Assembly: GCF_900591205.1 (NCBI RefSeq)
Contig: NZ_UUPU01000029.1
Location: 62,001-126,000, forward strand
DNA: 64,000 nt
Origin: Pseudomonas viridiflava
Lineage (GTDB): Bacteria > Pseudomonadota > Gammaproteobacteria > Pseudomonadales > Pseudomonadaceae
Direction: 5' to 3'
Shown: positions 16,950-26,690 of the stretch, one piece after another
How positions within the stretch are numbered: position 1 is the stretch's first letter
How the letters are laid out: every line of letters begins with the position of its first letter
Position numbers and translations under genes: made by a program
The notes under the pieces: model-generated
Seen by the model: only the letters and a program-made list of their open reading frames with translations
The model's database searches: none
Told to the model about the DNA's origin: nothing

Positions 16950-18632
16950 ATGCGAGAAAGACCCGTGACGAACCCGGCGCCCACCCCCGCTGCGTTCATC
17001 AATGCGCAAAATGCTATCACCGGCCTGCGTGGTCGGGACTTGCTGTCGACCCTGCGCAGTGTGGCCGCCCACGGCCTGCGCAACCCGGTGCATACCGCCC
17101 GCCACGCCCTGGCCCTGGGCGGGCAACTGGGCCGGGTGCTGCTGGGTGAAACGGTGCATGAGCCCAACCCTCACGACAGCCGCTTTGCTGACCCTACCTG
17201 GAAGCTTAACCCGCTTTACCGGCGCAGCCTGCAAGCCTATCTGAGCTGGCAGAAGCAGACTCGCCACTGGATTGATGACAGCGCACTGAGCGCCGATGAC
17301 CGCGCCCGCGCGCACTTTGCCTTCGCCCTGATCAACGACGCCGTCTCGCCCTCCAACACGCTGCTCAACCCGCTGGCCGTCAAGGAGCTGCTCAACTCCG
17401 GCGGCAACAGCGTGGTGCGTGGCGTGAGCAATTTGTTTGACGATCTGCTGCACAACCACGGCCTGCCGCGCCAGGTCAGCAAGCAGGCGTTTGAGGTGGG
17501 CAAAACCGTGGCTACCACCCCGGGCTCGGTGGTGTTTCGCAATGAGCTGCTGGAGTTGATCCAGTACAAGCCCATGAGCGAAAAACAGTACGCCAAGCCG
17601 CTGCTGATCGTGCCGCCGCAAATCAACAAGTACTACATTTTCGACCTGAGCCCGGCCAACAGCTTTGTGCAGTACGCGCTGAAGAACGGCTTGCAGACCT
17701 TTATCGTCAGCTGGCGCAACCCGGATGTGCGGCACCGCGAGTGGGGCCTGTCCACTTACGTGGCGGCCTTGGAGGAGGCGCTCAACGTATGCCGGGCGAT
17801 CACCGGTGCCCGCGAGGTCAATCTGATGGGCGCCTGCGCCGGTGGCCTGACCATCGCCGCGCTGCAAGGCCATCTGCAGGCCAAACGCCAGCTGCGGCGC
17901 ATCTCCAGCGCCAGTTACCTGGTAAGCCTGCTGGACAGCCAGATCGACAGCCCTGCCACCCTGTTCGTCGACGAGCAAACCCTCGAAGCCGCCAAGCGCC
18001 GCTCTTACCAGCAAGGCGTGCTGGACGGGCGCGACATGGCCCGGGTGTTTGCCTGGATGCGCCCCAACGACCTGATCTGGAATTACTGGATCAACAATTA
18101 CCTGCTGGGCAAGGAGCCGCCCGCCTTCGACATCCTGTATTGGAACAACGACAACACGCGCCTGCCCGCCGCGCTGCATGGCGACTTGCTGGACTTCTTC
18201 AAGCACAACCCGCTGAGCCATCCCGGTGGCCTGGAGGTGTGCGGCACGCCCATCGACCTGCAGAAGGTCACGGTGGACAGCTTCAGCGTGGCCGGGATCA
18301 ACGACCACATCACGCCGTGGGATGCGGTGTACCGTTCCACGCAATTGCTGGGCGGTGAGCGGCGCTTCGTGCTGTCCAACAGCGGGCACATCCAAAGCAT
18401 CCTCAACCCGCCGGGCAACCCCAAGGCCAACTACGTCGAAAACCCCAAGCTGAGCAGCGACCCACGCGCCTGGTATTACGACGCCAGTCACGTCGAAGGC
18501 AGTTGGTGGCCGCAGTGGCTGGAATGGATCCAGCAACGCTCGGGCGTGCAACGCGAAACCCTGACCGCCCTGGGCAACCAGAACTACCCACCGATGGAAG
18601 CGGCGCCAGGCACTTACGTGCGAGTGCGCTGA
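16950..18632 (+). CDS. phaC2: Class II polyhydroxyalkanoate synthase 2
   Basis: This 560-residue paralogue of PhaC1 has its nucleophile Cys296 in GACAGG, with GINDH and NSGHIQS supplying the Asp and His. The ATG at 16950 follows GAAGGAG at a 9-nt spacing; an in-frame start at 16914 lacks this and adds residues not seen in homologues, so I reject it. The N-terminal ~40 residues differ most from PhaC1; the core shares blocks such as VPPQINK, LIWNYW and HIQSILNPPGNPKA. It has the same substrate class, and usually differs from PhaC1 in monomer preference. phaD follows 27 bp downstream. Confidence 0.97.
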   Translation: MRERPVTNPAPTPAAFINAQNAITGLRGRDLLSTLRSVAAHGLRNPVHTARHALALGGQLGRVLLGETVHEPNPHDSRFADPTWKLNPLYRRSLQAYLSWQKQTRHWIDDSALSADDRARAHFAFALINDAVSPSNTLLNPLAVKELLNSGGNSVVRGVSNLFDDLLHNHGLPRQVSKQAFEVGKTVATTPGSVVFRNELLELIQYKPMSEKQYAKPLLIVPPQINKYYIFDLSPANSFVQYALKNGLQTFIVSWRNPDVRHREWGLSTYVAALEEALNVCRAITGAREVNLMGACAGGLTIAALQGHLQAKRQLRRISSASYLVSLLDSQIDSPATLFVDEQTLEAAKRRSYQQGVLDGRDMARVFAWMRPNDLIWNYWINNYLLGKEPPAFDILYWNNDNTRLPAALHGDLLDFFKHNPLSHPGGLEVCGTPIDLQKVTVDSFSVAGINDHITPWDAVYRSTQLLGGERRFVLSNSGHIQSILNPPGNPKANYVENPKLSSDPRAWYYDASHVEGSWWPQWLEWIQQRSGVQRETLTALGNQNYPPMEAAPGTYVRVR

Positions 18633-18659
18633 GCTCAACGATCACATTAAGAAGACTGG

Positions 18660-19280
18660 ATGAAGACCCGCGACCGTATCCTTGAATGTGCCTTGCAGTT
18701 GTTCAACCAGAAGGGCGAACCGAACGTGTCGACCATGGAGGTGGCCAATGAAATGGGGATCAGCCCCGGCAACCTCTACTACCACTTCCATGGCAAGGAG
18801 CCGCTGGTGCTCGGGCTGTTCGAGCGCTTTCAAAATGAACTGGCGCCGTTGCTCGACCCTCCGGCGGAGGCGCAGCTGGAAGCCGAAGATTACTGGCTGT
18901 TCCTGCACCTGATCGTCGAACGCATGGCCCATTACCGGTTTTTGTTTCAGGACCTGTCGAACCTGGCCGGGCGCCTGCCGAAGTTGGCCAAGGGCGTTCG
19001 CAACCTGTTGACGGCCCTCAAGCGCACCCTGGCCTCATTGCTCGCGCGGTTGAAGGCGGCGGGGCAACTGGTCAGCGACACCCAGGCGCTGGGGCAACTG
19101 GTGGAACAGATCACCCTGACCCTGCTGTTCTCCCTGGACTACCAGCGGATTCTCGACCGGGAAGGCGAGGTGCAGATGGTGGTGTACCAAGTCATGATGT
19201 TGGTGGCGCCGCACCTGTTGCTGCCGGCGAGACAAGCGACCGAGAAGTTCGCACTCAAATATCTGGATAACAGCGATTAA
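18660..19280 (+). CDS. phaD: TetR-family regulator PhaD
   Basis: This 206-residue TetR-type protein has an N-terminal helix-turn-helix at about residues 22-45 (STMEVANEMGISPGNLYYHF) and a helical ligand-binding core. In P. putida PhaD is an activator of the phaC1 and phaI operons that responds to a PHA-derived metabolite; the same role is inferred here from sequence and position. The ATG at 18660 begins MKTRDRILECALQLF. It is the last gene of the rightward pha operon and converges on phaF across a REP remnant and a bidirectional terminator. Confidence 0.94.
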   Translation: MKTRDRILECALQLFNQKGEPNVSTMEVANEMGISPGNLYYHFHGKEPLVLGLFERFQNELAPLLDPPAEAQLEAEDYWLFLHLIVERMAHYRFLFQDLSNLAGRLPKLAKGVRNLLTALKRTLASLLARLKAAGQLVSDTQALGQLVEQITLTLLFSLDYQRILDREGEVQMVVYQVMMLVAPHLLLPARQATEKFALKYLDNSD

Positions 19281-19282
19281 AC

Positions 19283-19364
19283 AGGCGGGCTTGCTCGCGA
19301 ATGCGCTGGGTCAGTACCGAATGTGCTGGCTGAACCAGCGCATTCGCGGGCCCACTCCCACAGT
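19283..19364. repeat. Degenerate REPIN after phaD
   Basis: GGCGGGCTTGCTCGCGAATGCGCTGG at the left pairs with CCAGCGCATTCGCGGGCCCACTCCCAC at the right, but the left arm has lost its outer GTGGGA, so the element is decaying. Confidence 0.65.
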
Positions 19365-19392
19365 GATCTGATGGGTTTATAAGAGCGCCATA

Positions 19393-19427
19393 AAAAATGC
19401 CCGACCTTCGCAGGCCGGGCATTTTTG
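19393..19427. terminator. Bidirectional terminator between phaD and phaF
   Basis: AAAAAATGCCCGACC-TTCGCA-GGCCGGGCATTTTT: a GC-rich stem with an A-run at one end and a T-run at the other, between two converging genes. Confidence 0.88.
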
Positions 19428-19442
19428 TGCATCCCGAAAAAA

Positions 19443-20456
19443 TCAGGACTGACTGGATGGCGTCGGGGTTGCCGGCGTTGCAGTCGGGGTTACGGCAGCG
19501 GGCGTCGGTGCGGAGACCGAGTTGGCTGAGGAAGCGGTTGGGGTTGGCGCAGTCGCAGGCTTGGCGGCAACAGCCGGCTTGGCCGCTGCGGGTTTTTTCG
19601 CTACGGCCGGCTTCTTCGCAGCTGCGGGTTTTGCCGCAGGTTTGGTTGCAGCAGGCTTGGCGGCAGGTTTTGCTGCGACTGGCTTGGCTGCAGGCTTCGC
19701 TGCGGCCGGTTTGGCGGCTGGCTTGGCGGCTGCGGTTTTAGCCGCTGGCTTGGCGGCCGGTTTTGCTGGCGCCTTGGCTGCAGGTTTTGCGGCTGGCTTG
19801 GCAGCTGCTTTAGCGGCCACTGGTTTAGCAGCAGGCTTGGCAGCCGGTTTGGCAGCGGCGGTTTTGGCAGCTGGCTTGGCGGCAGGTTTCGCTGCAGCTT
19901 TTGCAGGTGCCTTGGCGGCTGGTTTGGCAGCCGGCTTGGCGGCAGCTTTCACCAGAGGCTTGGCCGCCGGTTTCGCGGCCGGTTTGGCAGCAGCGGTTTT
20001 AGCCGCAGGTTTGGCAGCGGGTTTAGCGGCTGCGGTTTTCACCGGAGTCACTTTGGCGCCAGTCAGTTTTTCGATTTGCTTGGTCAGGGTATCGACCTTG
20101 GTGTGCAGTGCTTTCACTTCTGTACGACTAGGTACGCCGAGTCGCGAAATAGCCTTGTTAAGGCGTGTGTCCAATGCACCTTCAAGCTCGCTCCAAGTAC
20201 CCAATACCTGTTTCTTCGCATCACTGATGCGCGAACCGGCAGTAGCCTTGGCGGCATTCACTTGTTTACCCACTGTGCTCTTGGTCAACTTCTCGGCCTT
20301 CTCGCCGTCTTTAACCAAAGTCTCGAAGAGTTTGCTGCCGTCACTGTCGATCTTCGAGTAAACGCCTAAACCAGCCAGCCAGATCTTGCGGGAATATTCT
20401 TCAACTTTCCCGACCCACGAGCTGCCTTCTTTCTGAGTAGTCTTTTTAACAGCCAT
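19443..20456 (-). CDS. phaF: PhaF: phasin with a histone-H1-like tail
   Basis: This 337-residue PHA-granule protein also binds DNA and helps segregate granules to daughter cells. Residues 1-140 form the amphipathic/coiled-coil phasin domain, with YSRKIWLAGLGVYSK matching YARKIWLAGLGAYAK of PhaI and a heptad-like stretch at about 112-132. Residues 141 to about 304 are a run of AAKP/AAAKP repeats, strongly basic and nucleoid-associating. The last ~30 residues are Pro/Thr/Ser-rich without lysine. PhaF of P. putida is about 255 residues as I recall, so the basic tail is clearly longer here. It is downstream of phaI in a leftward operon, 12 bp apart. Confidence 0.95.
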   Translation of the reverse strand: MAVKKTTQKEGSSWVGKVEEYSRKIWLAGLGVYSKIDSDGSKLFETLVKDGEKAEKLTKSTVGKQVNAAKATAGSRISDAKKQVLGTWSELEGALDTRLNKAISRLGVPSRTEVKALHTKVDTLTKQIEKLTGAKVTPVKTAAAKPAAKPAAKTAAAKPAAKPAAKPLVKAAAKPAAKPAAKAPAKAAAKPAAKPAAKTAAAKPAAKPAAKPVAAKAAAKPAAKPAAKAPAKPAAKPAAKTAAAKPAAKPAAAKPAAKPVAAKPAAKPAATKPAAKPAAAKKPAVAKKPAAAKPAVAAKPATAPTPTASSANSVSAPTPAAVTPTATPATPTPSSQS

Positions 20457-20468
20457 CCCGATGTCTCC

Positions 20469-20891
20469 TTAGTGTTTACGCGCGACACGTTCGAGCAATG
20501 CCGTCAGCTCTTCGAGCTTAGCAGAGAGTGTCTCCACGTCATGTTTAGACGCAATGCCGATTCGATTCAAGGCACTGGCCACACGAGTATCAAAAGCTTT
20601 CTCAACTTTATCCAGCTGAACTTCTACCAGACCTTTGACGGAGGAGACATTACTCTTTACTTGGTCAATCTGACTGTTGGCAGCATCAAGTTGTTCAATT
20701 GCAACTTTTTTACCTTTACTTTCAACATGTTGACCAGTCTTAACCAGCTCTTTGAAGTACTCGCCGCCCTCGCTTCCAACCTTGGCGTAGGCCCCAAGAC
20801 CCGCCAGCCAGATCTTGCGGGCATAGGTTTTAACGTCGCTCAGGGCAGTAGTCTGGGCGTCGATTTTTTTCTTCAGGATAACTTTGGCCAT
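20469..20891 (-). CDS. phaI: PhaI: granule-coating phasin
   Basis: This 140-residue phasin equals the PhaF N-domain alone: MAKVILKKK, then YARKIWLAGLGAYAK and a C-terminal coiled-coil candidate (VETLSAKLEELTALLERV). It coats PHA granules and stabilises them in the cytosol. The ATG at 20891 is preceded by TGAGGTG; an in-frame start 60 nt upstream lacks family residues and I reject it. It is the first gene of the leftward phaIF operon; the upstream 100 bp contain an inverted repeat (20956-20984). Confidence 0.94.
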   Translation of the reverse strand: MAKVILKKKIDAQTTALSDVKTYARKIWLAGLGAYAKVGSEGGEYFKELVKTGQHVESKGKKVAIEQLDAANSQIDQVKSNVSSVKGLVEVQLDKVEKAFDTRVASALNRIGIASKHDVETLSAKLEELTALLERVARKH

Positions 20892-20955
20892 GGTGCACCT
20901 CACGCAAGATAGGGGGGAGGAACGGCCCACAGGAGTTGAGGGCTTGGGCACAAAG

Positions 20956-20984
20956 TAGGGTGAAAAATTAGAATCGGCACCCTA
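20956..20984. promoter_or_regulatory. Inverted repeat upstream of phaI
   Basis: TAGGGTG (20956-20962) and CACCCTA (20978-20984) are perfectly complementary across a 15-nt AT-rich spacer. It may be a weak terminator for the small gene at 20996-21271 or an operator for phaI, where PhaD acts in P. putida. There is no T-tract after the stem, which favours the operator reading, but this is a guess. Confidence 0.3.
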
Positions 20985-20995
20985 AGTACATGGGC

Positions 20996-21271
20996 TCAAG
21001 CCAGCGCCTTATCCAGGGCCTTCTCGATTTCGGACTTGAGGGTGCCACTCATGGCCGACATCAACAGGCCCAACTCAACATCAATGCGCAATGCATCATC
21101 GGTGACTAATACCGTGCCTTTAACCCCCGAACGCTTGAGGTTCAAGGTATCGCCGGACCACGACGGTTCCAGGCCATATTGTTCCTGGAGTTTGTTCGCC
21201 AACTTGTCGGCCTTGGCGCGCGCGCCTTCTTTACCCAGGGAATGTGCACGCTCAACGGTAATACGGGCCAT
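20996..21271 (-). CDS. Small PHA-granule-associated system protein (PHA_gran_rgn family)
   Basis: This 91-residue protein belongs to the 'polyhydroxyalkanoic acid system' family: MARITVERAHSLGKEGARAKADKLA at the start, a central WSGDTLNLKRSGVKGTV and a DVELG segment, ending in a Lys/Glu/Ala helix. It always neighbours phaI/phaF in Pseudomonas, but its biochemical role is not established. It is leftward, 104 bp upstream of phaI, and divergent from ubiE. Confidence 0.85.
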   Translation of the reverse strand: MARITVERAHSLGKEGARAKADKLANKLQEQYGLEPSWSGDTLNLKRSGVKGTVLVTDDALRIDVELGLLMSAMSGTLKSEIEKALDKALA

Positions 21272-21416
21272 TGCGATGACTCCTCTTTATAACGACTCAG
21301 AACACCTGCCATGCGGCAAAAGGTCTCGGTGACCACCTATCTTACCTGCAGCCTTGCCAAGACAAAGCAGGCCCTGGGGATTATCATGTCCCGCATTCTC
21401 TTTTGGTGACAGCGAT

Positions 21417-22187
21417 ATGACTGATCAGCGCAAAGGCAGCGATGCCGAACCCACCACTCACTTCGGCTTCAAGAACGTCCCGGAAAGCCAGAAAGCGGAA
21501 AAAGTCGCTGAGGTGTTTCACTCCGTAGCGGCCAAGTACGACCTGATGAACGACGTGCTGTCGGGCGGCATGCACCGCCTGTGGAAGCGCTTCACCATTG
21601 AGTTGTCGGGCGTACGCACCGGCAACCGCGTGCTCGACATCGCCGGCGGCACGGGCGATCTGGCGGCCAAGTTCTCCAAGCTCGTCGGCCCTACCGGCCA
21701 GGTCGTGCTGGCAGACATCAACGGCTCGATGCTCAAGGTCGGCCGCGATCGCCTGCTGGATAAAGGCGTGGCCGGCAATATCGAGTTCGTCCAGGCCGAC
21801 GCCGAAAAGCTGCCGTTCCCCGACAACCATTTCGACTGCGTGACCATCGCCTTCGGCCTGCGCAACGTCACCCACAAAGAAGACGCGATCCGCTCGATGC
21901 TGCGCGTGCTCAAACCGGGTGGCCGTTTGTTGGTGCTGGAATTCTCCAAGCCGACCAATGCGCTGATGTCCAAGGTCTACGACACCTACTCGTTCGCCTT
22001 CATGCCGCTGATGGGCAAGCTGATCACCAACGACGCCGAGAGCTACCGCTACCTGGCCGAGTCGATCCGCATGCACCCCGATCAGGAAACCCTGAAGTCG
22101 ATGATGGTGCAAGCCGGTTTCGACCGCGTGACCTACCACAACATGACCTCGGGAATCGTCGCCCTGCACCGCGGCATCAAGCCCTGA
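21417..22187 (+). CDS. ubiE: Ubiquinone/menaquinone methyltransferase UbiE
   Basis: This 256-residue class I SAM-dependent C-methyltransferase acts in ubiquinone biosynthesis (2-methoxy-6-polyprenyl-1,4-benzoquinol step). The SAM-binding glycine loop [11 protein letters not shown] lies near residue 75, with DINGSML and the post-motif [16 protein letters not shown] block downstream. The ATG at 21417 ([12 protein letters not shown]) follows AGCGAT; the longer in-frame start at 21354 is not family-like. The stop codon overlaps the ubiJ start (TGATG), so ubiE, ubiJ and ubiB form one translationally coupled operon. Confidence 0.97.
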   Translation: MTDQRKGSDAEPTTHFGFKNVPESQKAEKVAEVFHSVAAKYDLMNDVLSGGMHRLWKRFTIELSGVRTGNRVLDIAGGTGDLAAKFSKLVGPTGQVVLADINGSMLKVGRDRLLDKGVAGNIEFVQADAEKLPFPDNHFDCVTIAFGLRNVTHKEDAIRSMLRVLKPGGRLLVLEFSKPTNALMSKVYDTYSFAFMPLMGKLITNDAESYRYLAESIRMHPDQETLKSMMVQAGFDRVTYHNMTSGIVALHRGIKP

Positions 22188-22810
22188 TGTTGCTCAAAGG
22201 TCTTCTCGCCAGCGTCGAACACGGCCTCAACCGTGTACTGCGCCTGGACAGCACCGCCCTGGCGCGGCTCGCGCACTTGAACGGCAAAGTGATTGCCGTC
22301 GATTGCCGCAGCCCTGCCGTGCAGCTGTTTATCCTGCCCAGCGATGAAGGCTTGCTGCTTGCGACCCAATGGGCGGCCGAGGCCGACTGCACCTTGCGTG
22401 CGCCGGCGTCGAGCCTGTTGCACCTGGCGCTGAGCCGCAACAAAACCGCGATCCTGCACAGCCCTGAAGTGGAGCTGGAAGGCGACAGCGCTGTGCTGAT
22501 GGACCTGGCCGCCGTGCTGCAAGACCTGGAACTGGACTGGGAATACGAGCTGTCACGCTGGATCGGCCCCGTGGCCACCCAGTTGATCAGCGGGCACCTG
22601 CGCAGCCGCTCGCGCTGGCACCAGCGGGGGTTCGCCAGCCTCAACCAGAACCTCGCCGAATACCTGAGCGAAGAATCGCGCACCCTGGTCGGAGAACGTG
22701 AAGCGCAAGCGCGCTTTCGCGAACTCGACAAGGCCAAAATCGACCTGGAACGCCTTGAGGCGCGCTTCGAGCGCCTGAGCCGTTCCCTTGATCCAAGCGA
22801 TAACGCATGA
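22187..22810 (+). CDS. ubiJ: Ubiquinone biosynthesis accessory factor UbiJ (SCP2 domain)
   Basis: This 207-residue protein has an SCP2/sterol-carrier-like domain over about the first 110 residues, then a charged helical C-terminus ([25 protein letters not shown]) likely to be coiled coil. UbiJ and UbiK scaffold the soluble Ubi complex that carries hydrophobic ubiquinone intermediates. It overlaps ubiE by one base and ubiB by four (ATGA), the conserved ubiEJB arrangement. Confidence 0.93.
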   Translation: MLLKGLLASVEHGLNRVLRLDSTALARLAHLNGKVIAVDCRSPAVQLFILPSDEGLLLATQWAAEADCTLRAPASSLLHLALSRNKTAILHSPEVELEGDSAVLMDLAAVLQDLELDWEYELSRWIGPVATQLISGHLRSRSRWHQRGFASLNQNLAEYLSEESRTLVGEREAQARFRELDKAKIDLERLEARFERLSRSLDPSDNA

Positions 22811-24411
22811 AGCTGCTCGCCGTCCGCCGTTTGTTTCGTATCCAGCGCGTCGTAATCCGCTACCGCCTCGATGACCTGCTGTTCGCCCTGCCCTTGCCGT
22901 GGTTTCTGCTGGCGGTGCGCTACGTGCTGCCATGGCGCTGGTTCCCGCGCAAACCGCTGGAGCTGAGCCGTGGCGCACGCCTGCGCCTGGCGTTGCAGGA
23001 TCTGGGGCCGATCTTTATCAAGTTCGGGCAGATCCTCTCAACCCGCCGCGACTTGTTGCCCGAAGACATCGCCGACGAGCTGATGCTGTTGCAGGACCGC
23101 GTACCGCCGTTCGACTCCCAGCAGTCGATGAAGCTGATCGAAGAACAGCTGGGCAAGAAGATCAGCGAGGTGTTCAGCCGTTTCGACGTCGAGCCCCTGG
23201 CGTCTGCCTCGGTGGCGCAAGTGCATGCCGCGCAGCTCAAGACCGGCGAAGAGGTGGTGGTGAAGGTGATTCGCCCGGGCCTCAAGCCGATCATCGGCCA
23301 GGACCTGGCGTGGCTGTTTATCCTCGCCCGCGCCGCCGAGCGTTTCTCTGCCGATGCGCGCCTGCTGCACCCGGTGGACGTGGTCGCCGACTACGAAAAA
23401 ACCATCTACGACGAACTCGATCTACTGCGCGAGGCGGCCAACGCCAGCCAGCTCAAGCGCAACTTCGAAGGTTCACCGCTGCTGTATGTGCCACAAGTGT
23501 ATTGGGACTGGTGCCGCCCCAAAGTGCTGGTGATGGAGCGTATCTACGGGGTGCAGGTCACCGACCTCGCGACCCTGGCCGACCAGCGCACCGACATGAA
23601 GATGCTCGCCGAGCGCGGCGTCGAAATCTTCTTCACTCAGGTGTTCCGCGACAGTTTCTTTCACGCCGACATGCACCCGGGCAATATTTTCGTCAGCACC
23701 GTCAACCCGTGGAGCCCGCAGTACATTGCGATCGACTGCGGCATCGTCGGCAGCCTCACCCCGGAAGACCAGGACTACCTGGCGCGCAACCTGTTCGCCT
23801 TCTTCAAGCGTGACTACCGCCGCGTGGCGCAGTTGCACATAGACTCGGGCTGGGTGCCGGCGGAAACCAAACTCAACGAATTCGAGGCGGCAATCCGCAC
23901 CGTGTGCGAGCCGATCTTTGAAAAACCGTTAAAAGATATTTCCTTCGGCCAAGTGCTGATGCGCCTGTTCCAGACGGCGCGCCGCTTCAACATGGAAGTG
24001 CAGCCGCAGCTGGTACTGCTGCAAAAAACCCTGCTGAACATCGAGGGCCTGGGCCGCCAGTTGTATCCGGACCTTGATCTGTGGAACACCGCGCAGCCGT
24101 TCCTGGAACGCTGGATGCGCGAGCGCGTCAGCCCGAAAACCCTGCTGGGCAACCTGCACAGCCAGATGGAACAGCTGCCGCACCTGGCCAACATGACCCG
24201 CGACCTGCTGGAACGCATGTCCCAGCCCCACGCCAAAGACCCCGCGCCGCCGTGGCGCAAGCGCAAGGACGATTGGTTCCTGCGCCTGCTGGGCGCCGCG
24301 CACCTGGTGGGCGGCGTGATGCTGGCCATCGGCGGGCCGCTGAACCAGTTGGGCCACTGGCCGGCCGGCATCATGGTCGCCGTGGGTGTGTATCTGATCG
24401 TGCGTCGATAG
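22807..24411 (+). CDS. ubiB: UbiB, atypical protein-kinase-like ubiquinone biosynthesis factor
   Basis: This 534-residue ABC1/ADCK/UbiB family member shows the KxGQ-type motif [16 protein letters not shown] near residue 75, the Ala-rich loop [14 protein letters not shown], the invariant Glu in the ExD-type stretch [17 protein letters not shown], a catalytic-loop-like HADMHPGN and a DFG-equivalent DCGIVG. Two C-terminal transmembrane helices (about 490-533) anchor it to the inner membrane. Its ATPase activity is thought to make ubiquinone precursors accessible. ATGA overlap with ubiJ. Confidence 0.96.
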   Translation: MKLLAVRRLFRIQRVVIRYRLDDLLFALPLPWFLLAVRYVLPWRWFPRKPLELSRGARLRLALQDLGPIFIKFGQILSTRRDLLPEDIADELMLLQDRVPPFDSQQSMKLIEEQLGKKISEVFSRFDVEPLASASVAQVHAAQLKTGEEVVVKVIRPGLKPIIGQDLAWLFILARAAERFSADARLLHPVDVVADYEKTIYDELDLLREAANASQLKRNFEGSPLLYVPQVYWDWCRPKVLVMERIYGVQVTDLATLADQRTDMKMLAERGVEIFFTQVFRDSFFHADMHPGNIFVSTVNPWSPQYIAIDCGIVGSLTPEDQDYLARNLFAFFKRDYRRVAQLHIDSGWVPAETKLNEFEAAIRTVCEPIFEKPLKDISFGQVLMRLFQTARRFNMEVQPQLVLLQKTLLNIEGLGRQLYPDLDLWNTAQPFLERWMRERVSPKTLLGNLHSQMEQLPHLANMTRDLLERMSQPHAKDPAPPWRKRKDDWFLRLLGAAHLVGGVMLAIGGPLNQLGHWPAGIMVAVGVYLIVRR

Positions 24412-24452
24412 CCGATCCGGTTATACACTGTCGCAAATTGCCGGAGCCGAAC

Positions 24453-24845
24453 ATGAAAGACTGGCTGGACGAGATCAAGTGGGACAGTGACGGCCTGGTG
24501 CCGGCCATTGCCCAGGACTACAAAACCGGGCGCGTGCTGATGATGGCCTGGATGAACCGCGAGGCCCTGAGCCTCACCGCCGCTGAGCAGCGCGCCATTT
24601 ACTGGTCACGTTCACGTGGCAAACTGTGGCGCAAGGGCGAAGAGTCCGGGCACGTGCAGACCCTGCACGAGATGCGCATCGACTGCGACGCCGATGTGGT
24701 GATCCTGATGGTCGAGCAGATCGGCGACATCGCCTGCCACACCGGTCGTCACAGTTGCTTCTATCGCGTGTTCGAGAACGGCGAATGGAAGGTTGTGGAG
24801 CCGGTGCTCAAAGACCCGCACGCCATTTACTCGGCAGGACACTGA
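24453..24845 (+). CDS. hisI: Phosphoribosyl-AMP cyclohydrolase
   Basis: This 130-residue enzyme catalyses the third step of histidine biosynthesis, opening the purine ring of phosphoribosyl-AMP. DCDADVV near residue 74 and the cysteines of the [10 protein letters not shown] segment supply the Mg/Zn sites. It is a stand-alone cyclohydrolase; the pyrophosphohydrolase is the separate hisE two bases downstream, unlike the fused hisIE of enterobacteria. The ATG at 24453 ([10 protein letters not shown]) follows GGAGCC. Lies between ubiB and tatA, away from the other his genes. Confidence 0.96.
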   Translation: MKDWLDEIKWDSDGLVPAIAQDYKTGRVLMMAWMNREALSLTAAEQRAIYWSRSRGKLWRKGEESGHVQTLHEMRIDCDADVVILMVEQIGDIACHTGRHSCFYRVFENGEWKVVEPVLKDPHAIYSAGH

Positions 24846-24847
24846 AC

Positions 24848-25180
24848 ATGAGCGATACCCTGAACCGTGTGGCCCAGGTGCTGGAAGACCGCAAAGGCGC
24901 GGACGCCGACAGCTCCTACGTCGCCAGCCTGTACCACAAGGGCCTGAACAAGATTCTGGAAAAACTCGGCGAAGAGTCCATCGAGACCATCATCGCCGCC
25001 AAGGACGCGCAAATCAGCGGCGATTGCAGCGATGTGATCTACGAAACCGCCGACTTGTGGTTTCACAGTCTGGTCATGCTCGCCCAACTGGGGCAGCATC
25101 CGCAGGCGGTGCTGGATGAACTGGACCGTCGCTTCGGCTTGTCCGGGCATGCCGAAAAGGCTTCGCGCCCGTCCGCCTGA
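24848..25180 (+). CDS. hisE: Phosphoribosyl-ATP pyrophosphatase
   Basis: This 110-residue all-alpha MazG-like pyrophosphohydrolase converts phosphoribosyl-ATP to phosphoribosyl-AMP, the step before HisI. The metal-binding helices show [13 protein letters not shown] and [17 protein letters not shown], containing the ExxE and ExxD pairs. ATG at 24848, two bases after the hisI stop, so the pair is translationally coupled. tatA follows 25 bp downstream with AGAGGAA as SD. Confidence 0.96.
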   Translation: MSDTLNRVAQVLEDRKGADADSSYVASLYHKGLNKILEKLGEESIETIIAAKDAQISGDCSDVIYETADLWFHSLVMLAQLGQHPQAVLDELDRRFGLSGHAEKASRPSA

Positions 25181-25205
25181 ATAACTTTTACAGAGGAATT
25201 GCAGC

Positions 25206-25484
25206 ATGGGCATTTTTGACTGGAAACACTGGATCGTCATTCTGGTGGTGGTGGTACTGGTGTTCGGCACCAAGAAACTCAAGAACCTGGGCACCGACGT
25301 AGGCGAGTCGATCAAGGGCTTTCGTAAAGCCATGAACGATGACGAAAAACCAGCGGACCCTGCGGTCAATCCGGTGCCACCGGCGCAGCCCGTACACCCG
25401 CAGGCCACCCAGCCGATCACCGAGCGTCGTACCTTCGACGTGCAGGCTGAGAAAGTCGAAGAGCCGACCCGCAAAGACTCGTGA
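25206..25484 (+). CDS. tatA: Sec-independent translocase subunit TatA
   Basis: This 92-residue protein has one N-terminal transmembrane helix (about 7-21, [12 protein letters not shown]), the FGTKKL hinge, the amphipathic helix [19 protein letters not shown] and an acidic/Pro-rich tail. It oligomerises into the pore for folded twin-arginine substrates. First gene of tatABC. Confidence 0.96.
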   Translation: MGIFDWKHWIVILVVVVLVFGTKKLKNLGTDVGESIKGFRKAMNDDEKPADPAVNPVPPAQPVHPQATQPITERRTFDVQAEKVEEPTRKDS

Positions 25485-25494
25485 GCACTGACTA

Positions 25495-25902
25495 ATGTTT
25501 GGTATCAGCTTCTCTGAACTGCTGCTCGTCGGCTTGGTTGCCCTGCTGGTGCTGGGGCCGGAACGCCTGCCCGGTGCGGCGCGCACGGCCGGCCTGTGGA
25601 TCGGGCGCCTGAAACGCAGTTTCAATGCGATCAAACAGGAAGTTGAACGGGAAATCGGCGCCGACGAAATCCGCCGGCAGCTGCACAACGAACATATTTT
25701 GTCGTTGGAGCAGGAAGCACGCAAGATTCTGTCGCCCGTGCAGGAGCCCGCCAAGCCGGTAGAGCCTGTGGCCGAGCACAGCATCGCGCCGGCCGCTGCA
25801 GCCGAAACGCCGCCCGCCGTTGCCACTCCGACCGAGCCCGCGCCGACGCCCGTTGCGTCGCCCGCGCCCCATGACCCTACATTGCCGCCGCGAGCCCCAT
25901 GA
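25495..25902 (+). CDS. tatB: Sec-independent translocase subunit TatB
   Basis: This 135-residue protein starts [21 protein letters not shown], with the conserved Glu8 and a GPERLPG hinge, which distinguish TatB from TatA. An amphipathic helix and a long Pro/Ala-rich tail follow. With TatC it forms the twin-arginine signal-peptide receptor. Ten bases after tatA; overlaps tatC by four. Confidence 0.95.
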   Translation: MFGISFSELLLVGLVALLVLGPERLPGAARTAGLWIGRLKRSFNAIKQEVEREIGADEIRRQLHNEHILSLEQEARKILSPVQEPAKPVEPVAEHSIAPAAAAETPPAVATPTEPAPTPVASPAPHDPTLPPRAP

Positions 25903-26690
25903 GCGCTGATAAACCGGAAAACGACCAGCACATGCCGCTGGTCTCGCACCTCACCGAGTTGCGGACCCGCCTGCTGCGTTGCGTAGCGGCGATCTTCATC
26001 ATCTTTGCCGGGCTGTTCGCCTTCACCCAGCAGATCTATACCTTCGTCTCCACGCCCTTGCGCCAGTACCTGCCGGCCGGCGCGACGATGATCGCCACCG
26101 ACGTGTCGTCGCCGTTCCTGACGCCGTTGAAACTGACCATGATGGTCTCGCTGTTCCTGGCGATCCCGGTGATCCTGCACCAGATCTGGGGCTTTATCGC
26201 ACCGGGCCTGTACAAGCATGAAAAACGCATCGCGGTGCCGTTGCTGGTGTCGAGCATCCTGCTGTTCTACACCGGCATGGCGTTCGCCTATTTCCTGGTG
26301 TTCCCACTGATCTTCAAGTTCTTCGCCGCCGCCACCCCGGCTGGCGTGGAGATGATGACCGACATCACCAGTTACCTCGACTTCGTGATGACGCTGTTCT
26401 TCGCCTTTGGCGTAGCCTTCGAAATCCCGGTGGCCGTGGTGCTGCTGGTATGGATCGGGGTGGTCAACGTGGCGTACCTGAAGAAGATCCGCCCGTACGT
26501 GATCATCGGCTGCTTTGTAGTCGGCATGATCCTCACGCCGCCGGACATCTTCTCCCAGACCCTGCTGGCTGTGCCGATGTGGATGCTGTTCGAGATTGGC
26601 ATCCTGTTCAGCAGTTTGATCACCAAGCGTGGCGAGCACCCGGATGACCAAACCGCCGACGACGACCAGCCGCCAGCGACCCAGCCGTGA
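25899..26690 (+). CDS. tatC: Sec-independent translocase subunit TatC
   Basis: This 263-residue integral protein with six predicted transmembrane helices begins with the cytoplasmic [16 protein letters not shown] segment that contacts the RR motif. [11 protein letters not shown] in the fourth/fifth helix region is the family signature. It is the docking subunit of the Tat pathway. ATGA overlap with tatB and GTGA overlap with rsmE, so the four genes are one coupled unit. Confidence 0.97.
   Translation: MSADKPENDQHMPLVSHLTELRTRLLRCVAAIFIIFAGLFAFTQQIYTFVSTPLRQYLPAGATMIATDVSSPFLTPLKLTMMVSLFLAIPVILHQIWGFIAPGLYKHEKRIAVPLLVSSILLFYTGMAFAYFLVFPLIFKFFAAATPAGVEMMTDITSYLDFVMTLFFAFGVAFEIPVAVVLLVWIGVVNVAYLKKIRPYVIIGCFVVGMILTPPDIFSQTLLAVPMWMLFEIGILFSSLITKRGEHPDDQTADDDQPPATQP

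Noticed and set aside
19545..20036. CRISPR-like regular repeats
   Set aside because: The periodicity is codon-level repetition encoding AAKP units of PhaF; there are no unique spacers and no cas genes.
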